A DNA stretch of 61,776 nucleotides from Terriglobia bacterium (GTDB lineage: Bacteria; Acidobacteriota; Terriglobia; Bryobacterales; Bryobacteraceae). The DNA is taken from NCBI GenBank assembly GCA_020073615.1, contig JAIQEX010000023.1, positions 1 to 61,776 of the forward strand, written 5' to 3'. The notes under the pieces are model-generated. The model had not been told where the DNA came from and made no database searches. It saw nothing but the letters and a program-made list of their open reading frames with translations. Positions 23,096 through 31,897 of the stretch are shown here, piece by piece (the stretch's first letter is position 1; each line of letters begins with the position of its first letter). A program made the position numbers and the translations under genes.

Positions 23096-24530
23096 GCGGC
23101 TGGCCGTTCTTCCAGAGGTACATGGCGGCGTATGCCCGCCAGGGCCGCCAGGCTTCGGCGCGGCGCTCCAGTTCACGAGCGCTTCCCAATGCCAGGGCAC
23201 GCAGCAGGCCGAGGTCGCCGGAAGGGAAGGCATCGGGTTCGCCCAACGCCCGCATGGCCACGTACCGCGCCGTCCATTTTCCAATGCCGGGAACTTCGCA
23301 GAGCCGGGCCACAAAATCGTCCGGGTCCCCCACGCCCGCAAAGCCGATCTGCCCATCGCAAACCGCACGGGCGAGAGCGCGAATGGTTGCGGCTCGCGCG
23401 CCAGGCAGGCCGATCGCGGCCACGTCGGCATCGGCCAGGACCTCGGGCGGCGGGAACAGATGAGTCAGGCCATCGGAGGCGGGGAACGGCTGCCCGAATG
23501 CCCGTACCAGGCGGCCGGCGAGCGTGGTGGCGCCCTTGACGGTGACCTGCTGGCCGAGAATGGCCCGCGTCGCCAGCTCGAATCCATTCCAGCAGCCGGG
23601 CACGCGCAGCCCCGGGCCGGCCTCCAACCGGGGCGCCAATGCCGGATCGTCTCTCAGCCTCTCCGCGATGGCCGCCGAATCCGCGTTGAGATCGAACATG
23701 GCGCGGATCCGCTCGATGATGAAGTATAGGGAGCGTGGGTTGCCGAACTGCAGGCGCGCGGCGAGCGCGTTATTCCCCTCGTCGAGGGAGACCGCAATGC
23801 ATCCGTGGCTGCCATGCAAAGAAATGGAGCGGCGGTAAACACCGGCTTCCACCACTTCGACGCCGGGCGTGGCGCGAACCGCCAAAAACGCCAGCATGCC
23901 TTTCCAGTCGTAGGGTGGGCGGAAACGAAGGCGGAAAAGATAATGGTTTTCCGGCTGGATGGCCCTCTGGCGCGCCAGGCGCCGGATCTGACTGGGCGTC
24001 CTGCCATACACCTTGCGGATGGCAGCATTGAACCGGCGGACGCAACCGAAGCCCGACGCAAGGGCCAACTCTTTCATGGGCAGCCTGGTCTCGTCGATGA
24101 GTTTCTTCGCGAAGTGCAGGCGGCACGTCTGGGCCACAACGCGGGGAGTAGCCCCCAGGTGACACAGGAACAGCCGGCGAAGGTGCCGCGAGCCAATCCC
24201 CAGGCGTTGCGCAAGATCGTCCACGCCATTCTCTTGTAGGGCACCCTCTGCGATCAGCCGCAAAGCACGGGAAACGGTGTTGGGAGTTCCCAACCAGGCC
24301 GGAGTTCCCGGCGAGCATTCCGGCCGGCAACGCAGACACGGGCGAAAACCGGCCGCGGCGGCCGCGGCGGCGCTCGGAAAATACTGGACATTGCCCTCTT
24401 TAGCGGTGCGTGCGGGACAAATGGGGCGGCAATAGACTCCACTGCTCGACACGCCAATAAAGAACTTGCCGTCAAAACGCGCATCGCGCGACAGACGTGC
24501 CCGCGAACAGACCTGCCAATCGAGCTCCAT
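23073..24530 (-). CDS. Ada-like regulator fused to AlkA 3-methyladenine DNA glycosylase
   Basis: 485 aa in three modules. Residues 1-75 are the Ada zinc domain with Cys34, Cys38, Cys65 and Cys68 (VYCRPICPART and FRPCLRCRPE); Cys34 would be the methyl-phosphotriester acceptor. Residues about 85-185 are an AraC-type helix-turn-helix (LPMKELALASGFGCVRRFNA). Residues about 190-485 are AlkA: the helix-hairpin-helix LCEVPGIGKWTARYVAMRAL and catalytic Asp439 in FPSGDLGLLRA. The Ogt methyltransferase domain of E. coli Ada is absent. It would sense backbone methylation, activate transcription and excise alkylated bases. Confidence 0.93.
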   Translation of the reverse strand: MELDWQVCSRARLSRDARFDGKFFIGVSSSGVYCRPICPARTAKEGNVQYFPSAAAAAAAGFRPCLRCRPECSPGTPAWLGTPNTVSRALRLIAEGALQENGVDDLAQRLGIGSRHLRRLFLCHLGATPRVVAQTCRLHFAKKLIDETRLPMKELALASGFGCVRRFNAAIRKVYGRTPSQIRRLARQRAIQPENHYLFRLRFRPPYDWKGMLAFLAVRATPGVEVVEAGVYRRSISLHGSHGCIAVSLDEGNNALAARLQFGNPRSLYFIIERIRAMFDLNADSAAIAERLRDDPALAPRLEAGPGLRVPGCWNGFELATRAILGQQVTVKGATTLAGRLVRAFGQPFPASDGLTHLFPPPEVLADADVAAIGLPGARAATIRALARAVCDGQIGFAGVGDPDDFVARLCEVPGIGKWTARYVAMRALGEPDAFPSGDLGLLRALALGSARELERRAEAWRPWRAYAAMYLWKNGQPLSRSCKS

Positions 24531-24673
24531 ATCCGGCCAGTTCTATGATAGGCTCTTGCGCACGGTATGCTGGACGTTTTCGGACCTTGAACCGGTTGCT
24601 TGGCGCCCCGGTTAACACTCTCCCCTCCCCTTCCGTCTTCCCCTCAGATTGATTCCAAGGAGGGACACAATCG

Positions 24674-25120
24674 ATGCGCAACACAATCGTATTCGCAACG
24701 CCCGTGGCCGCCGCTCTGGCGCTTTCGGGCCAACTGATCGCCGGCGGATTCTTTCTGCAACTGGGAAATCCGGAGGCCAGCGCGGAAGCGCGCAAGGTCA
24801 ACGCGATCGTCACCGTGAAGGCCGCCGGCTGTCACGACCCGGCGACGGCAAAGCTCACCGCCACGGCTATCGGCATGGTGAACGGCCAGCGGCGCGAGAT
24901 CCCGCTGAAGGTCGAGGCGCTCTCCGAGCCCGGCATGTTCGCGCTCGCGCAGCAGTGGCCCAAGGAAGGGCGGTGGGTGATCGAGCTGGTGGCGAAAAAC
25001 GGCGAGCAATTCACCAACACGCTGGTGATTGCTTCGCCCCAAGGTGTGGACCGCCTGCATGCCAAGGGGGACATGCGCAAGTTCGCCGATGCCGATGTCG
25101 ATGCCATGCTGAAGCAATAG
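24674..25120 (+). CDS. Secreted hypothetical protein, 148 aa
   Basis: A strong ribosome site (AAGGAGGGACAC) precedes ATG 24674. MRNTIVFATPVAAALALSGQ is a signal peptide. The mature part (VNAIVTVKAAGCHDPATAKL ... RREIPLKVEALSEPGMFALA) looks like a small beta sandwich. One internal Cys (Cys53 in AAGCHDP) pairs with a His and could bind metal or haem, but no CxxC pair exists. Only 9 bp separate it from the ECF sigma gene, so the operon probably links this protein to the sigma/FecR regulator. Confidence 0.7.
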   Translation: MRNTIVFATPVAAALALSGQLIAGGFFLQLGNPEASAEARKVNAIVTVKAAGCHDPATAKLTATAIGMVNGQRREIPLKVEALSEPGMFALAQQWPKEGRWVIELVAKNGEQFTNTLVIASPQGVDRLHAKGDMRKFADADVDAMLKQ

Positions 25121-25129
25121 CCGCCCGCT

Positions 25130-25678
25130 ATGATGCAACTGATGCTGGTGTCCGCTGAGACGCCCGAAGAGGACGGCCTGATCCGCGCGGCAGCCGCGGG
25201 CGACCGTCCCGCCTTCGGCGAACTGTATCTGCGGTACGCGCGCATGGTGCACGCCATCCTTCTGGCGCGCGTGCCGCCCGGCGACGCCGAGGATCTGGTG
25301 CAGGACGTGTTCATCGCGGCCATGCGCCAGCTTCGCGGGCTACGCACGGCCGCGGCGTTTCGGGGGTGGCTGGCCGCCATCGCGCGCAACCGCGCCATCG
25401 ATTATTTTCGCGCTGCCCGCGAGAGCGTGCCGCTCGACGATGCCCTGGAGCGGGAACACGCCGCCCGCGGCGCGGACACGGAAGCGCGGGACGCGCTGGA
25501 CCTGATCCGCACCCTGCCGGAAGCGTATCGCGAGACGCTGGTGATGCGCCTGGTGGAAGGCATGACGGGGCCGGAGATCGCGCGCCGGACCGGCCTCACG
25601 CCCGAATCGGTGCGCGTCAATCTCTGCCGCGGCATGAAAATGTTACGGGGTCTGTTGGGAGACAGGGAAAAGAAATGA
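25130..25678 (+). CDS. ECF RNA polymerase sigma factor
   Basis: 182 aa. Region 2 shows RYARMVHAILLARVPPGDAE and DLVQDVFIAAMRQL, then AFRGWLAAIARNRAIDYFRA; region 4 shows LPEAYRETLVMRLVEGMTGP followed by the helix-turn-helix GPEIARRTGLTPESVRVNLC. The stop codon overlaps the start of the FecR-like gene (ATGA), the classical arrangement of a sigma factor with its membrane regulator. Targets are unknown. This is a second ECF factor, distinct from the partial one at the left edge. Confidence 0.92.
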   Translation: MMQLMLVSAETPEEDGLIRAAAAGDRPAFGELYLRYARMVHAILLARVPPGDAEDLVQDVFIAAMRQLRGLRTAAAFRGWLAAIARNRAIDYFRAARESVPLDDALEREHAARGADTEARDALDLIRTLPEAYRETLVMRLVEGMTGPEIARRTGLTPESVRVNLCRGMKMLRGLLGDREKK

Positions 25679-26634
25679 GCGAGCATTATTTATGGGACCG
25701 GTCCGGGCCGCCCGACCCGGAGATCGAGCACCTGGAGCGGACGCTGGCGCCGCTGCGCTACCGGCACCGCCCGGAACTGGTGCGGGAAGCGGCTCCCAGG
25801 CCGCGCCTGTGGTGGGCCGCGGCGGCCGCCGCGGTCGCGGCCGCGGTGGGGCTTTCGCAATTGGCGGCGCCGCCCGCCCCCACCACCGCCTGGCAGGTGA
25901 CCAGTCTGAACGGCCAGGCCCGGCTCGGCAACCAGGGCGCGGCCGTTGCCATGGCGCTGCGCCAGGGCGAGGTGCTGCGCACGGGGAGCGCCTCCGGGCT
26001 CACGCTCGAAGCCGATGAGCTGGGCCGGATCGATGTCGGCCCGGATTCGCAACTGCGCGCCGCTACCAGCCGCCGCGTGCTGTTGCAGCAAGGCGTTCTG
26101 CATGCTTTCATCTGGGCGCCGCCGCGCCAGTTCGTGGTGGATACGCCATCGGCCCGCGCCACCGATCTCGGCTGCGAATACACCCTCACTATGGACGGCT
26201 CGGGCAACGGCCTGCTGCGCGTGGCCATGGGCTGGGTGGCGTTTCAATTCGCGGGCCACGAAGCGTTCATTCCCGCCGGCGCCCGGTGCGCCACGCGCCA
26301 GCGCGAAGGACCGGGCATTCCGTTTTATGAGGACGCGCCGGAGCCGCTGCGCCAAGCGGTGGCCGCCGTGGAGCGAGGCGACGCCGCGGCGGTCGGCTCC
26401 ATCCTCGCCGCCGCTCGCCCCCGCGACGGCCTCACACTCTGGCACCTGCTGGCGCGTGTTCCGGCGGGGGACCGCGGCCCGGTGTTCGACCGTTTTGCGC
26501 GACTGGTGAACTTGCCCGCGGGAGTTTCGCGCGAGCGTGCGCTCCGCAACGACCCGCGCACCATGGACCTCTGCTGGGACGCGCTGAACCTGGAGAACAC
26601 GGCATGGTGGCGCGGCTGGGAACGGAAGTGGTAA
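25675..26634 (+). CDS. FecR-domain membrane regulator (anti-sigma candidate)
   Basis: 319 aa, start overlapping the sigma-factor stop. A cytoplasmic N-terminal 45 residues are followed by one membrane helix (about 43-62, LWWAAAAAAVAAAVGLSQLA) and a periplasmic FecR domain (residues about 70-200: WQVTSLNGQARLGNQGAAVA, GEVLRTGSASGLTLEADELG, FVVDTPSARATDLGCEYTLT). The C-terminal part is a helical extension of unknown role. No zinc-finger anti-sigma motif is present at the N-terminus. It would sense an envelope signal and hold or release the adjacent sigma factor. Confidence 0.85.
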   Translation: MSEHYLWDRSGPPDPEIEHLERTLAPLRYRHRPELVREAAPRPRLWWAAAAAAVAAAVGLSQLAAPPAPTTAWQVTSLNGQARLGNQGAAVAMALRQGEVLRTGSASGLTLEADELGRIDVGPDSQLRAATSRRVLLQQGVLHAFIWAPPRQFVVDTPSARATDLGCEYTLTMDGSGNGLLRVAMGWVAFQFAGHEAFIPAGARCATRQREGPGIPFYEDAPEPLRQAVAAVERGDAAAVGSILAAARPRDGLTLWHLLARVPAGDRGPVFDRFARLVNLPAGVSRERALRNDPRTMDLCWDALNLENTAWWRGWERKW

Positions 26635-26646
26635 CGGCGCGCCCCG

Positions 26647-27591
26647 CTACGCCGCCACAACGTGCTGCGGCTGCCCGGCGAGGAACGCCCAGATATTTTC
26701 CACGGCCAGGCGCAGGCCTGCCTCCAGCGCTTCGGGCGTGATGCCCGCGCAATGCGGGGTCAGGACCACGTTGGGCAGTCCCAGCAGCGGATTGCCCCGC
26801 GCCGGCGGTTCGCTGGCGAAGACGTCCAGGCCGGCGCCGGCGATGCGCCCCACCGCGAGCGCTTCCGCCAGCGCCGCCTCATCGACGATGGCCCCGCGCG
26901 CGGTGTTGATCAGGATGGCGGTGCTCTTCATGAGCGCAAACTGGGGAGCGCCGATGAAGCCCTCGGTTTCGCGCGACAGCCGCAGGTGGATGCTGACGAC
27001 ATCGCTCGCGCGGTAGAGCTCCTCGAGCTCCACCTGATCGACCCCCGCGACCGGCCTCGGGTGCATGGTCCAGGCCACGGTGCGCATTCCGATACCCCGG
27101 GCCAACACGGCAAAGCGCCGCCCGATGGCGCCCAAGCCGACGATGCCGCAGGTTTTTCCCGCGAGCTCGACCGATTGCCCGCGCGGCCACTCGCCGCGCC
27201 GCACGGCCGCGTCCAACTGCGGAATCGCGCGGGCGACGGCCAGCAGCAGGGCCAGAGCATGCTCGGCGATGGAAACGGCGGAAACGCCGGGAGTGTTGGT
27301 CACGGTTACGCCATGGCGCGCCGCCGCGGCCAGGTCGACGTGGTCCGTGCCCGTGCCCCACACCGAGACCAGGCGCAGGCGCGGGCATTGGGCGAAGACC
27401 CGCTCGGTGAACCGGGAGGACGCCCGGATGTTGAGCACCACTTCGGCCGCCGCGATGCGCGCGATAAGCCGCTCTTCCGAGCCGGGCAGAGTGTCGTGGT
27501 AAGCGAGCGTGGCGCGCGCCTCCAGGTGCGGCCAGACGGCGCTGGCGCGCAGCACCGGCGGGGCGTCGTCGGGGATGGCGATGCGGGTCAT
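26647..27591 (-). CDS. D-isomer-specific 2-hydroxyacid dehydrogenase
   Basis: 314 aa from ATG 27591 with GAGG at suitable spacing. NAD-binding motif GIVGLGAIGRRFAVLARG, the SVWGTGTDHVD loop, TPGVSAVSIAEHALALLLAV, the catalytic Arg in INTARGAIVDEAAL, and Glu/His in DVFASEPPARGNPLLGLPNV and LTPHCAG. The enzyme interconverts a 2-oxo acid and its D-2-hydroxy acid with NAD(P)H; phosphoglycerate dehydrogenase and glyoxylate/hydroxypyruvate reductase are both in this fold. The lack of an ACT domain argues against the long SerA type. A much longer upstream extension is antisense to hflX and is not real. Confidence 0.9.
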   Translation of the reverse strand: MTRIAIPDDAPPVLRASAVWPHLEARATLAYHDTLPGSEERLIARIAAAEVVLNIRASSRFTERVFAQCPRLRLVSVWGTGTDHVDLAAAARHGVTVTNTPGVSAVSIAEHALALLLAVARAIPQLDAAVRRGEWPRGQSVELAGKTCGIVGLGAIGRRFAVLARGIGMRTVAWTMHPRPVAGVDQVELEELYRASDVVSIHLRLSRETEGFIGAPQFALMKSTAILINTARGAIVDEAALAEALAVGRIAGAGLDVFASEPPARGNPLLGLPNVVLTPHCAGITPEALEAGLRLAVENIWAFLAGQPQHVVAA

Positions 27592-27726
27592 CTGGTCATC
27601 CTCGCACTGCCGGGGGATGCTACGGAAGCCGGATCCGCTTATCCACTCAGCCGCCACCGGAATCGGTGTACAATACAATGGCCGTTGAAATACTGTTTTG
27701 CTTCCCGAAAGGGTTTGGGGGACTGA

Positions 27727-28032
27727 ATGGAGAAGCCGGCGCAAAATATTCAAGACAGCTTTTTGAACAACGCTCGCAAAGACAAGATTGTATTGACGAT
27801 CTACCTGATGAGCGGCGTGAAGCTGTCCGGTCGGATCAAGTGTTTTGACAAGTACTCGTTGGTCCTCGAGACCAACAATCAGGAACAACTGATCTTCAAG
27901 CACGCCATTTCGACGGTGGTCACTCAGAAATCGTCCCACACCTACGGGGCCAGCCCGCAGATGGCGGGAGCCAGCGTTTCGGCGGGCTCCACTGCTCCGG
28001 CGGCGGCCAATCCGGAACCATCGGAGGCCTAG
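27727..28032 (+). CDS. hfq: RNA chaperone Hfq
   Basis: 101 aa with the Sm1 motif ([39 protein letters not shown]) and the Sm2 region ([15 protein letters not shown], matching the usual YKHAIST). Residues needed for uridine binding on the proximal face are present. The C-terminal tail ([20 protein letters not shown]) is short and disordered, as common outside enterobacteria. Hfq hexamers pair small RNAs with mRNAs. The gene lies just upstream of hflX, a neighbourhood seen in E. coli. A TACAAT box at 27669-27674 may be its -10 element. Confidence 0.97.
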   Translation: MEKPAQNIQDSFLNNARKDKIVLTIYLMSGVKLSGRIKCFDKYSLVLETNNQEQLIFKHAISTVVTQKSSHTYGASPQMAGASVSAGSTAPAAANPEPSEA

Positions 28033-28125
28033 CACACGGCACTTCGCAACCCCGTACGCGAGCGGGCGATCCTGGTTGGTCTGGAGTGGAAGACACGCCA
28101 ACCGGGCCGCGCTGGCGCCATCCGG

Positions 28126-29343
28126 GTGGAGGAATCGCTGGACGAGCTGGCCGAACTGGCGGCGAGCGCGGGTGCAGAGATCGCCGGGCGGACGATTCAA
28201 TCGCGGCAAGCGCCGGAAGCGGCCACGCTCGTCGGCCGGGGCAAAGTCGAGGAACTGCGGTCGGCGGCACAATCGACCGATGCGGGGGTCGTGATCTTCG
28301 ATCACGATCTCACTCCTACCCAGCAGCGCAACCTGGAGAAAGCGATCGACCGCAAAGTGATCGACCGCACGCAACTGATCCTCGATATTTTTGCTTCGCG
28401 CGCCCGCACGCGCGAGGGCCGGCTGCAGGTAGAGTTGGCGCAACTGAACTACCTGCTGCCACGGCTCACCGGCCGGGGCGCCGAGATGTCGCGCCTGGGA
28501 GGCGGAATCGGCACGCGCGGACCGGGAGAAACGCAGCTCGAAACCGACCGGCGGAGGATCGCGAGCCGCATTAAAAAGGTCAAGGACGAGATCGAGGGAG
28601 TGCGCGCCGGCCGCGCGCTGCACCGGCGGCGGAGAAGCGCGGTACCGCTGGCGACGCTGGCGCTGGCCGGTTATACCAACGCGGGCAAATCCACTTTGTT
28701 CAACCGGCTCACGCAGGCCGGCGTGCTGGTGGATGCGCGCATGTTCGCCACCCTCGACCCCACGGTGCGGCCCTTGCAACTGCCTTCGCGGCGGCGCGTG
28801 CTGGTGAGCGACACGGTGGGCTTCATTCGCAACCTGCCGACCACGCTGGTGAAGGCATTCCGCGCCACCCTCGAGGAGGTGAACGAGGCGTCGTTGGTGC
28901 TGCACGTGGTGGATGTGGCGGCGCCGGCGGCGGCCGAGCACACGGCGCACGTGCTGAAGGTGCTGGGCGAGATCGGAGCGGCGGAGATTCCGCAGATTCT
29001 CATCATGAACAAAGTGGACAAACTGCCCGCGGGCGAAGCCGATGCGGAGACCATGAAGCGCCGCCTGCTGAGCGAGGCCGGCGGCCGTGTGGAGGCACGG
29101 GCGGTGGCGGTCTCGGCGCTGACGGGAGGCGGCATCGACCAATTGCTGGCGGCCATCGACACGCTCCTGCCGGTGGAACCGATCGTGCGCGCGACGTTCC
29201 GCGTGCCCGCCGGCGATGGCGCCACCATTGCGCTCTTGCACGCGCTGGGCCGGGTGCTCGAGAAGCACTACGCGGAAGACTGGTGCGTCATCGAGGCGGA
29301 AGTTCCAGAGTCGCTGAAGAGGCGGATCGAGCAGCGCCCGTGA
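28126..29343 (+). CDS. hflX: GTPase HflX (start uncertain)
   Basis: 405 aa from GTG 28126, the first standard start. HflX motifs: LVGRGKVEELRSAAQ, GVVIFDHDLTPTQQRNLEKA, GGIGTRGPGETQLETDRRRI, and the GTPase P-loop GYTNAGKSTLFNRL, DTVGF and NKVD. HflX splits stalled or heat-damaged 70S ribosomes. Homology, however, starts upstream: RERAILVGLEWKTRQPGRAG lies in the same frame between the hfq stop codon (28030-28032) and GTG 28126, with no ATG, GTG or TTG. The true start may be non-standard (CTG 28072) or involve hfq read-through. Confidence 0.93.
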   Translation: MEESLDELAELAASAGAEIAGRTIQSRQAPEAATLVGRGKVEELRSAAQSTDAGVVIFDHDLTPTQQRNLEKAIDRKVIDRTQLILDIFASRARTREGRLQVELAQLNYLLPRLTGRGAEMSRLGGGIGTRGPGETQLETDRRRIASRIKKVKDEIEGVRAGRALHRRRRSAVPLATLALAGYTNAGKSTLFNRLTQAGVLVDARMFATLDPTVRPLQLPSRRRVLVSDTVGFIRNLPTTLVKAFRATLEEVNEASLVLHVVDVAAPAAAEHTAHVLKVLGEIGAAEIPQILIMNKVDKLPAGEADAETMKRRLLSEAGGRVEARAVAVSALTGGGIDQLLAAIDTLLPVEPIVRATFRVPAGDGATIALLHALGRVLEKHYAEDWCVIEAEVPESLKRRIEQRP

Positions 29344-29357
29344 GCCGGCGCCACGGC

Positions 29358-29556
29358 TGTGGAAAACGTTGTGGGAAAGCAGCGGCGTCGATCATTCAAG
29401 CGGCGGCAAAAACAACACTTAGGACGAATTGAACCAGGGGGCAGCATCCGCCAGTAAGTCCATGTGGATGAAAGGCTTACATGCGATAAACCAGAATCAA
29501 TAGCAGATGTTGCCGAGGTCTTCGTGCGGATGGTCACAAATGGGCGGTTTTCCACA
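29358..29556. other. Three DnaA-box-like sites in an AT-richer intergenic stretch
   Basis: TTTTCCACA occurs at 29358-29366 (minus strand) and 29548-29556 (plus strand), both fitting the relaxed consensus TTWTNCACA. TCATCCACA, one mismatch from TTATCCACA, occurs at 29463-29471 (minus strand). They fall in the 239-bp gap between hflX and the winged-helix/TPR gene, which looks less GC-rich than its surroundings. No dnaA, dnaN or gidA is nearby. The cluster may be chance or a DnaA-titration site. Confidence 0.3.
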
Positions 29557-29582
29557 AATTTCAACCCGGGCAAATCACGGGC

Positions 29583-31073
29583 TCAGGGAGCATTGGGCTG
29601 CGGGACGAGGCCGGCCTGCTGTAGGAGGGCATGGAAGCGCGGGTCGGCACGCAGGGGATCGTAGATCGGCTCGACTCCCAGGAACAAGACGTCGGTTTCA
29701 CGGCCGTCGATGGCTTGGCGCAAGTGGTCGAAGACGCGCTCGAAGTCGCCCAATCCGATGTAGGTCCACGCCAGGTTGAGATGGGGCACGAATTCGGCTA
29801 GGGCGCGGCGTTCGAGGCCGGCCACCGTGTCGAGAGCGGCAGTGCGGTCTCCGGAGCGCGCCAGGGCGTTGCCCAGACGGCCGACATAGTACGGGTCGTT
29901 GCCGCTCAGCGAGACGCCCCGCCGGAAGGCAGCGAGCGCCTCCGGGAAGCGGTCCCGGGCGGCCTCGCACAGACCGGTCATGGCATAGCCGGGCGCCCAG
30001 TTGGGACGAACTGCCTGCGTGCGGCGGGCATTCTCCGCGGCTTCCTGGTAGCGCCGCGCGCAGTACAGGATCACGGCCACATCATTATTGGCGACGTAAG
30101 AGGACGGGTCCAGATCGAAAGCCCGGCGGGCCTCGGCGGCGGCTTCATCGAACCGTCCATGGGCGGCGAGCCCCAGAGCGTAGCTGTGGTGCACCGCCGA
30201 GGAGGACGGGGCGGCGTCCAGCGCACGGCGGAAGCACCGTTCGGCTTCCAGCCAGTCCCATTCCTTGAACAGGGCGACCAGGCCCAGCGCTTCCCAGGCT
30301 TCCGGCATGGCGGCGTCGCTGCGCAGGGCCAGAGCGGCGGCGGCCTTGGCCTTGGCGGTGGTCTCCCGCCACGGCGCCAGATGGAAGAAGGCCAGCCACG
30401 CGTAGCCATCGGCGAGAGCCGCTTGCGCGCGGGCGTTGCCGGGCTGCCGCGCCACGGCCCGTTCGAAAAATTGAATGCTCTTGCGGAGACTGTCTTCGGT
30501 GCGCTCTTTGCGCAGGTATACTCCCTGCCAGTAAGAATCCCGTGCTCGAGCGTCGGTTCCGAAAGAAAACGCCGGGTTCTCCAACGGCCGGCCCAGAAGG
30601 AAGGCCGCGGCCGCCAGCACGGCCAGCAGGAGCAGGCTTCCCACCGCCCACGTCCACGGGCGGAAGACGGAGGGCACGCTTGCTCCCAAAGACGAGAATA
30701 CGGCCTTATAGGAGCCTTTGGGCAACTCGATGAGAATGCTTGCACCCGGGCCAGCGGCCAGGTAGAACTCCTGCAACTTCCGGCGCAGCCGGCGGGCTTC
30801 GACGCGCACCAGGGCGTCCGACTTGGAGTCGTAGGATTCGGTGCGGCGGAAGACGTCAACGGCAATGGCGTACTCCTTGAGTTCGTCGCCCCGTCCGGCG
30901 AGGGTTTCCTCGACCACGTAGGTGAGGAAGGCCTGCATGCGCTCGGACCTGCTGAAGGGCGGAGAGACGAGAATGGCGCGTAGTTGCTCCTGGACCGCAC
31001 TCGCGGCCACCACCTGTCCGGCCCCATTGACGGGCTGCACAGGCCTCAACAGGGCCCACAAACCTGCCGCCAT
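29583..31073 (-). CDS. Winged-helix-like/TPR transmembrane protein
   Basis: 496 aa. Residues about 25-130 form a domain frequent in acidobacteria (PPFSRSERMQAFLTYVVEET, ELKEYAIAVDVFRR, DALVRVEARRLRRKLQEFY, LIELPKGSYKAVF), which resembles a winged-helix regulatory module. One membrane helix follows (about 140-160, AVGSLLLLAVLAAAAFLLGR), then eight or so tetratricopeptide repeats to the C-terminus. This suggests a membrane-bound regulator with an external protein-binding region. Transcribed alone towards hflX. Function not established; the DNA-binding reading of the N-terminal domain is inference. Confidence 0.8.
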   Translation of the reverse strand: MAAGLWALLRPVQPVNGAGQVVAASAVQEQLRAILVSPPFSRSERMQAFLTYVVEETLAGRGDELKEYAIAVDVFRRTESYDSKSDALVRVEARRLRRKLQEFYLAAGPGASILIELPKGSYKAVFSSLGASVPSVFRPWTWAVGSLLLLAVLAAAAFLLGRPLENPAFSFGTDARARDSYWQGVYLRKERTEDSLRKSIQFFERAVARQPGNARAQAALADGYAWLAFFHLAPWRETTAKAKAAAALALRSDAAMPEAWEALGLVALFKEWDWLEAERCFRRALDAAPSSSAVHHSYALGLAAHGRFDEAAAEARRAFDLDPSSYVANNDVAVILYCARRYQEAAENARRTQAVRPNWAPGYAMTGLCEAARDRFPEALAAFRRGVSLSGNDPYYVGRLGNALARSGDRTAALDTVAGLERRALAEFVPHLNLAWTYIGLGDFERVFDHLRQAIDGRETDVLFLGVEPIYDPLRADPRFHALLQQAGLVPQPNAP

Positions 31074-31279
31074 AGAATCCCCGCGGAGAATCGACAGAAA
31101 CAGACTATCACATCCGGAATCACGAAGCTAGCGGCAAATTCGGGCGCCGGCTTACGGGGCTGCTTACGCCGTGCTTACGCCGGGACACGCTCGATTTCGG
31201 ATGGTTCAGTCCTAAACTTGACCCAGCCGCGAAAAGACTCACTGCCACGTGGGTAAGGCGGCAGGTTTGGGAGGTGTGC

Positions 31280-31897
31280 ATGAGACGGTTTCTCATCGCT
31301 GTGGCTTGTTTGCTGGTGTTCGCCGGGTTGGCCGGAGCGAATCCCGTGATTCTGCAGATGCAGTTGGGCATCAATACTGCAGGGACTACGTGGAACTGGA
31401 ATCATGTCGGCACTGGCGGGCCTCTGGGCGTTAGCGCGACGCCAGGGGGACCCTTGATAACCGGTCCCGGCCTTGGAGAAGGCGTCTATTACCTGTATGC
31501 CGGGGACCAGCGCAGCGACATCAACAACGTGAGTCTTCAACTATGGGCCACCGACAGCGTCACCAACGCGGCCTATCATTTCAATAACACGTTCTTCAAC
31601 ATTACCGGCATACCGGGCGGCACCTTTGGCTTGTGGGACCCTCCCTTCGTGGAGAATTTTGACCATTTCAACCCGCTCCCGACCATCTGGTTGGGGTGGG
31701 CTCAAGGGACCGCGGACTTGGTGGGAAGCACCGCCGCACCGAATGGCGCCAATGACATCTACCTGGTACTGGGAATCAACCAGCAACCCCAGGCGCCAGT
31801 GCCGCCCGGCGTTCCCGAACCGTCCAGCATGTTCCTTATGGGGCCGGCGCTTGCGGGCCTGGTAGCGCTGCTCGGAATGAAGTTCAGAACGGCCTGA
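31280..31897 (+). CDS. PEP-CTERM sorting-domain protein
   Basis: 205 aa from ATG 31280 with GGGAGG upstream; GTG 31274 is an alternative. MRRFLIAVACLLVFAGLAGA is the signal peptide. The C-terminus carries the sorting signal: VPEPSSMFLMG, a hydrophobic helix (PALAGLVALLG), and the basic end MKFRTA. PEP-CTERM proteins are processed by an exosortase (EpsH/XrtA type) and appear in exopolysaccharide-associated matrices. The body (WNWNHVGTGGPLGVSATPGG) is glycine/asparagine-rich and beta-like. No exosortase is in the window. Third-position GC is lower than in neighbours, as common for secreted matrix proteins. Confidence 0.85.
   Translation: MRRFLIAVACLLVFAGLAGANPVILQMQLGINTAGTTWNWNHVGTGGPLGVSATPGGPLITGPGLGEGVYYLYAGDQRSDINNVSLQLWATDSVTNAAYHFNNTFFNITGIPGGTFGLWDPPFVENFDHFNPLPTIWLGWAQGTADLVGSTAAPNGANDIYLVLGINQQPQAPVPPGVPEPSSMFLMGPALAGLVALLGMKFRTA

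Noticed and set aside
27592-29268. A very long N-terminal extension of the hydroxyacid dehydrogenase frame
   Set aside because: It is antisense to hfq and hflX and has no domain; ATG 27591 gives a normal-length enzyme.
29344-29582. Chromosomal replication origin
   Set aside because: Only three loose DnaA boxes and no dnaA, dnaN, gidA or parAB nearby; kept only as a low-interest observation.
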